DNA of 64,000 nt. Source: Microcella sp. Its GTDB lineage: Bacteria; Actinomycetota; Actinomycetes; Actinomycetales; Microbacteriaceae. Under the pieces are notes generated by a model. The model made no database searches. It had not been told where the DNA came from and saw nothing but the letters and a program-made list of their open reading frames with translations. How positions within the stretch are numbered: position 1 is the first letter of the stretch; the number at the start of each line of letters is the position of its first letter. The stretch spans positions 124,001-188,000 of the forward strand of contig NZ_CP075524.1 of assembly GCF_025808395.1 (NCBI RefSeq). Reading direction: 5' to 3'. Positions 60,311 to 64,000 of this stretch are shown here, in pieces. Both the position numbers and the translations under genes were made by a program.

Positions 60311-61275
60311 GCGCTGATCTCGGCAAACGCAGGAATGAGGTGTGTGGCGGCCATCTCCAAGAACGCCTGCTGGTCGTTCGGCACCTGGTGCAGGTACACG
60401 CGATCGAACCCGAGTTCGAGCATCCGGCCCACTTCATCGACATGCGCACTCGCGTCAGCCGAGACGAAGACCGAGCCCTGCACCTGCTCGGGGGTCACGT
60501 GCTGGGCGGCCGCTTCGAACGCTTCGGGCGAGTCGAGATCCCAGCACACGGGGGGTGCGAAGACGTTGGTCTTCCACTGCTCGTGCGCCTCGCGCACCGC
60601 GCGGTCGTGAGTGTCGGCGTAGGCGACGTGATACTGCAGCATGACGGCACCGCCTCCGCCGGCATCGCGGTAGGCGTCGATGACGCGGCGCAGCGCGGCG
60701 TCAGACTGGTTGACCGTGATGAGCCCGTCGGCCCACCGTGCGGCCCAGGCGGCGGTCTCGGGCGTGACTGCGGCCGCGATCAGGCGCACGGGGTACTGAG
60801 GCAAGGTCCAGAGGCGGGCGCGATCGACGCGCACTCGACCATCGAGGCTCACCTCTCGCCCGGCGAGCAGCTCGCGGATGACGTGCACGCTCTGCTCGAG
60901 CCGCTCGTTGCGTTCGTCTTTCGAGGGCCAGCGGTCACCGGTGATGCGTTCGTTGAGGTTCTCGCCGCTGCCGAAAGCAGTCCAGATGCGATCGGGATAC
61001 ATGGCTGCGAGGGTCGCGATGGCTTGAGCGATGATCGCCGGGTGGTATCGCTGCCCTGGGGCGTTGACGGCTCCAAACCGCAGGCTGGTCGCCTGCAGGG
61101 CGGCGCCGAGCCACGACCATGCGAAGGCCGACTCGCCCTGGCGGGTGCTCCACGGGGCGAAGTGGTCTGAGCACATGGCTTCGGTGAACCCGACGCGCTC
61201 GGCGAGCTGCACCGCGTCAAGCAGGGCGACCGGCCCGAGTTGCTCGTGCGATGCGTGATACCCCAGTGTCGTCAT
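60307..61275 (-). CDS. LLM oxidoreductase, putatively FMN-using (TIGR03885-like)
   Basis: The 322-residue luciferase-like protein keeps the Fgd-type active-site residues CSDHFAPW (Asp37, His38, Trp42) and GSGENLNERITG. From memory it fits a group named as probably having reverted from F420 to flavin use. It is the first gene of a two-gene operon with the GH13 enzyme (four-base overlap). The start ATG 61275 is preceded by a cgggggg-type ribosome binding site. The metabolic link between the two enzymes is unknown. Confidence 0.82.
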   Translation of the reverse strand: MTTLGYHASHEQLGPVALLDAVQLAERVGFTEAMCSDHFAPWSTRQGESAFAWSWLGAALQATSLRFGAVNAPGQRYHPAIIAQAIATLAAMYPDRIWTAFGSGENLNERITGDRWPSKDERNERLEQSVHVIRELLAGREVSLDGRVRVDRARLWTLPQYPVRLIAAAVTPETAAWAARWADGLITVNQSDAALRRVIDAYRDAGGGGAVMLQYHVAYADTHDRAVREAHEQWKTNVFAPPVCWDLDSPEAFEAAAQHVTPEQVQGSVFVSADASAHVDEVGRMLELGFDRVYLHQVPNDQQAFLEMAATHLIPAFAEISA

Positions 61276-61388
61276 TGCGCCCCCCGTGTCGCTCGACTCT
61301 TCTTCACCTCGACACTAGGCAGGCAGGCGCGCGCGTGCGGCGATTCACCCGATCTGCACAGGCTCGCGGGCCGGTTCTGGGCGAGTTG

Positions 61389-62696
61389 TCAGGCGGTAAG
61401 CGTGGGCAGAGCCGGTTCGCCGCGGCTGAGCCGCAGAGCGGTCGCGGGCAGTTCGGCGACGGCGGCGGCGCAGTGCTCGCGCGCGAGCCGCACGCCGTCG
61501 GGGCCGAGCCAGCGCTGGTCGGCCTCACCCGCGGTCATGAGGGGCACGGTGAGGCTTCGGGCATCGTGCGTCGCGGCGAGGGCCGACTCGCCGTCGTCAT
61601 CGACGATGATGCGCTCGGCCACGGCGACGCCGTCGCGCAGCAGCCGCTCGGCTCGCTTCGCTCCGCCGGCCGAGACTTTGCCGGGGGAGGACTTGGCCAC
61701 GGGCATCCATTCGCCATCGTCGCCGTCGCGGCGGGCGACGAGCTTGTAGACGAAGCCGGCGGCGGGTGATCCTGATCCGGTGACGACCGAGGTGCCCACA
61801 CCGAAGGCGTCGACGGGCGCCCCCCGCAGTGCCGCGATCGAGGTCTCGTCGAGGTCGTTGGTGACGGTGATGCGCGTCGCCGTGGCGCCGAGCGAGTCGA
61901 GCTGGTCGCGAACCTCGCGCACGAGCGAGGGCAGGTCTCCTGAGTCGAGTCGCACCGCGCCGAGCGTCGGCCCGGCGACGCGCACGGCGGTCTCGACAGC
62001 CGTGCGCACGTCGTAGGTGTCGACGAGCAGTGTCGTGCCCGCACCGAGCGAGTCGACTTGGGCGCGAAAGGCCTCTTCTTCGCTGTCGTGCAGCAGGGTG
62101 AACGAGTGCGCGGCTGTGCCCATCGTCGGCACGCCCCACCGTCGGCCCGCTTCGAGGTTCGAGGTGGCGCTGAATCCGGCGATGTGGGCGGCGCGCGCTG
62201 CGGCGACCGCGGCGGCTTCGTTGGTGCGGCGCGACCCCATCTCGGCGAGCGGGCGCCCATCGGCTGCTGCGACCATGCGAGCGGCGGCGGTCGCGACGGC
62301 GCTGTCGTAGTTCAGGATGCTGAGCACGACGGTCTCGAGCACGACCGCCTCGGCGAACGTGCCGCGCACGGTCAGCACGGGTGATTCGGGAAAGTACAAT
62401 TCGCCCTCTCGATACCCTTCGACGCTGCCCGTGAACCGGTAGTCGGCGAGCCACTGCAGCGTCACGTCATCGACGACGTCGTTCTCTGCCAGCCACTCGA
62501 GCTCGACGTGCCCAAAGCGAAACGCGGCGATGGCCTCGAGCACTCGACCCGTGCCGGCGACGACGCCGAAGCGGCGCCCGCCGGACAGTCGCCGCCCGAA
62601 TACTTCGAACACGCACTCGCGGTGAGCGCGCCCCGACCGCAGGGCGGCCTCGACCATGGTGAGCTCGTAGCGGTCGGTGAGCAGCGCGGTCGTCAC
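61389..62696 (-). CDS. pncB: Nicotinate phosphoribosyltransferase
   Basis: PncB converts nicotinate and PRPP to nicotinate mononucleotide in NAD salvage. The 435-residue protein begins LLTDRYELTMVEAAL, contains FEVFGRRLSGGRRFGVVAG, EMGSRRTNEAAA, GVPTMGTAAHSF (with the autophosphorylated His expected in this segment) and VDTYDV, then RLDSGDL and FGVGTSVVTG. It starts at GTG 62696. Its orientation and placement before an ArsR/SRPBCC pair and murI are conserved in related genomes. Confidence 0.93.
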   Translation of the reverse strand: MTTALLTDRYELTMVEAALRSGRAHRECVFEVFGRRLSGGRRFGVVAGTGRVLEAIAAFRFGHVELEWLAENDVVDDVTLQWLADYRFTGSVEGYREGELYFPESPVLTVRGTFAEAVVLETVVLSILNYDSAVATAAARMVAAADGRPLAEMGSRRTNEAAAVAAARAAHIAGFSATSNLEAGRRWGVPTMGTAAHSFTLLHDSEEEAFRAQVDSLGAGTTLLVDTYDVRTAVETAVRVAGPTLGAVRLDSGDLPSLVREVRDQLDSLGATATRITVTNDLDETSIAALRGAPVDAFGVGTSVVTGSGSPAAGFVYKLVARRDGDDGEWMPVAKSSPGKVSAGGAKRAERLLRDGVAVAERIIVDDDGESALAATHDARSLTVPLMTAGEADQRWLGPDGVRLAREHCAAAVAELPATALRLSRGEPALPTLTA

Positions 62697-62719
62697 GCGC
62701 TCAGCCTACGCGCGACGAG

Positions 62720-63208
62720 CTACAGCGCGCCCTCCTCGAGCAGCCGGTCGAGCTTGGCGTAGCCCTCGTTGACGCCCGACTCCATGCCGCTCGCGAGCAT
62801 CATGTCTCGGCCTTCGAAGCTGTCGACGAGCGAGGTGATGTGCAGGCGCGTGCGGCCGTCGCCGAGGTCTTCGAGCAGCATCGTGTCGAGCGAGACGCCG
62901 TCGGGGTACCCCTCGAAGGTGAAGGTCTGCACGAGGCGGTTGTCGCCGATGTCGTGGAACGAGCCGAAGAACGCGTACTCGCTGCCGTCGGTGTCGGTCT
63001 GCACGTAGCGGTAGCCGCCGCCGCGCCGCGGCTCCCACAGCTCGAGGCGCGTCGTGAGTCGGTCGGGGCCGATCCAGCGCACGAAGAGCTCGGGGTCGAG
63101 GTGCGCCTTCACGAGCTGCGCGGGTGTCGCTGCGAAGTCGCGCGTGAGGGTGATCATCGGCAGCGTGGCGTGCGCTTCGATGGCGGTCTCGTGGTGGGCG
63201 ATGGTCAT
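62720..63208 (-). CDS. SRPBCC (AHSA1-type) protein
   Basis: The 162-residue protein is an activator-of-Hsp90-homologue-like SRPBCC-fold protein: ITLTRDFAATPAQLVKAHLDPELFVRWIGPD, GYRYVQTDTDGSEYAFFGSFHDI and TFEGYPDGVSLDTM, then a Met/Glu-rich C-terminal helix. These proteins often bind hydrophobic ligands and are commonly paired with ArsR regulators, as here (four-base overlap, ATGA). Function unknown. Confidence 0.88.
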   Translation of the reverse strand: MTIAHHETAIEAHATLPMITLTRDFAATPAQLVKAHLDPELFVRWIGPDRLTTRLELWEPRRGGGYRYVQTDTDGSEYAFFGSFHDIGDNRLVQTFTFEGYPDGVSLDTMLLEDLGDGRTRLHITSLVDSFEGRDMMLASGMESGVNEGYAKLDRLLEEGAL

Positions 63209-63591
63209 GATGCTGCTCCTTCTTCGGTGGTGGTGCTGGTGGTGGATGCTCGACCGCTGTCGTCGAGTGTGGCGAGCACGTCGTCCAAGCGCCGGTAGCG
63301 CTCTTCGGCGCGGCGTCGGTAGCGCTCGAGCCAGGCGTCCATGAGGGTGAGCACTTCGGCGTCGAGGTGCACGGGGCGCTCGCGGCCGGAGCGGGTGCGG
63401 CGCACGAGCCCCGCGCTTTCGAGCACCTGCACGTGCTTCGACACGGCCTGCAGGCTCACGGGGTAGCGCGCCGCGAGCTCGGTGACGGTCGCGTCGGTCT
63501 CGCTCAGGTGCGCGACCATGTCGCGCCTGGTCGGGTCGGCGAGGGCCGAGAAGACGCGCGAGAGGGGATCGACCGCCAGTTGTTCAACCAT
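63205..63591 (-). CDS. ArsR-family transcriptional regulator
   Basis: The 128-residue regulator has the winged-helix ArsR domain: FSALADPTRRDMVAHL, then ATVTELAARYPVSLQAVSKHVQVLESAGLV, and a VHLDAEVLTLMDAWL C-terminus. No metal-binding Cys motif is present, so this is the SRPBCC-linked type rather than a metal sensor. ATG 63591 is used; a longer frame would add 12 residues overlapping the palindromic operator. A palindrome covers the start codon, implying autoregulation. Confidence 0.9.
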   Translation of the reverse strand: MVEQLAVDPLSRVFSALADPTRRDMVAHLSETDATVTELAARYPVSLQAVSKHVQVLESAGLVRRTRSGRERPVHLDAEVLTLMDAWLERYRRRAEERYRRLDDVLATLDDSGRASTTSTTTEEGAAS

Positions 63592-63639
63592 GTGGTTGAG
63601 CGTAGAGCGACCCCGCGCAATAGTCAACCGCTGAGTTGA
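63584..63639. promoter_or_regulatory. Two TCAAC...GTTGA palindromes at the arsR promoter
   Basis: tcaaccatgtggttga (63584-63599) is a perfect 7-2-7 palindrome over the start codon, and tcaaccgctgagttga (63624-63639) is a second copy with 5-bp arms. Their starts are 40 bases apart, close to four helical turns. They are good candidates for ArsR autoregulatory operators. Confidence 0.6.
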
Positions 63640-63669
63640 GCATCCACCCTGGCAGTAGACTCGACCCCC

Positions 63670-64000
63670 GTGAGCACCGCGCCGATCGGAGTCTTCGACT
63701 CAGGAGTCGGCGGCCTCACCGTCACCCGCACGATCATCGACCAGTTGCCGCGCGAACGCATCGTCTACGTCGGCGATACCGCGAACGGGCCGTACGGCCC
63801 CCTGCCGATCGCCGACGTGCGCCAGCATGCCCTGCGCATCATGGACGAGCTCGTCGACCAGGGCGTCAAGCTGCTCGTCATCGCGTGCAACACCGCGAGC
63901 GCCGCGATGTTTCGCGATGCCCGCGAGCGGTTCGAGCAGGGTCACGGCATCCCCGTCGTCGAGGTCATCCAGCCGGCGGTGCGCACCGCCGTGCGCCGCA
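63670..64000 (+). CDS. murI: Glutamate racemase, 5' part
   Basis: MurI interconverts L- and D-glutamate for peptidoglycan. The visible 110 residues start at GTG 63670 and contain GVFDSGVGGLTV, YVGDTANGPYG and the catalytic-Cys motif IACNTASAAMF (Cys near residue 77). The reading frame is open at the right edge of the window, so the gene continues outside. Confidence 0.93.
   Translation, partial: MSTAPIGVFDSGVGGLTVTRTIIDQLPRERIVYVGDTANGPYGPLPIADVRQHALRIMDELVDQGVKLLVIACNTASAAMFRDARERFEQGHGIPVVEVIQPAVRTAVRR

Overview
The window is high-GC, densely packed DNA whose gene order and protein families (thiL-rsmD-recG-coaD, then DUF177-rpmF-rnc-mutM-smc, murI) point to an actinobacterium, most likely a Microbacteriaceae member. 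This assignment rests on gene order and protein character, not on a database search. No rRNA, tRNA, CRISPR array, insertion sequence or integrase is visible.

Layout. 1-7.8 kb is core housekeeping: a DUF3515 lipoprotein, thiL, a small YefM/RelE-type toxin-antitoxin pair with TGTACA operator boxes, rsmD, recG, an EEP-family hydrolase, coaD and a GAP-family membrane protein. 7.9-17.1 kb holds fgd (F420-dependent glucose-6-phosphate dehydrogenase), small accessory genes (including a 21-residue ORF with a strong ribosome binding site and a Cys-rich mini-protein behind a CsoR-like operator), a second LLM flavin/F420 protein, cofE, and a three-gene importer of the type proposed for F420-0. 17.3-31.7 kb is a GntR-controlled catabolic island (module A): two LLM oxidoreductases, an alpha/beta-hydrolase-fold protein, a cyclic amidohydrolase, a NitT/TauT-type ABC importer, MDR dehydrogenase, OsmC protein, CoA-transferase, TIM-barrel amidohydrolase, LigB/LigA extradiol dioxygenase and a divergent CofC paralog. 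31.8-36.5 kb is a MoxR-DUF58-TgpA set. 36.5-41.9 kb carries cofC, fbiC and cofD, separated by a low-complexity, repeat-bearing stretch with a broken AbiEi-like gene. 42.1-50.7 kb is module B: beta-ureidopropionase-like nitrilase, dihydropyrimidinase/hydantoinase, a CPS_4043-type LLM protein, a second ABC importer with an NMT1/THI5 binding protein, and a class III aminotransferase. 50.8-64 kb returns to the core (DUF177, rpmF, rnc, mutM, smc) followed by two acidic-tail lipoproteins, a GH13 enzyme with a partner LLM gene, pncB, an ArsR/SRPBCC pair and the start of murI.

How the genes work together. The window combines four F420 functions: de novo synthesis (cofC, fbiC, cofD, cofE), likely F420-0 uptake, reduction of F420 by Fgd, and five further LLM proteins, at least three of which sit in or beside catabolic operons. 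A 15-bp near-palindrome (GGATAC-N-GTATNC core) lies before fgd, twice between the F420-0 importer and the GntR gene, before the module A operon and before its ABC genes. I infer that one regulator ties cofactor uptake, cofactor reduction and substrate catabolism together. Module B looks like reductive pyrimidine (or hydantoin) breakdown in which the F420-type LLM enzyme stands where a dihydropyrimidine dehydrogenase would be expected. The substrate of module A cannot be told from sequence alone.
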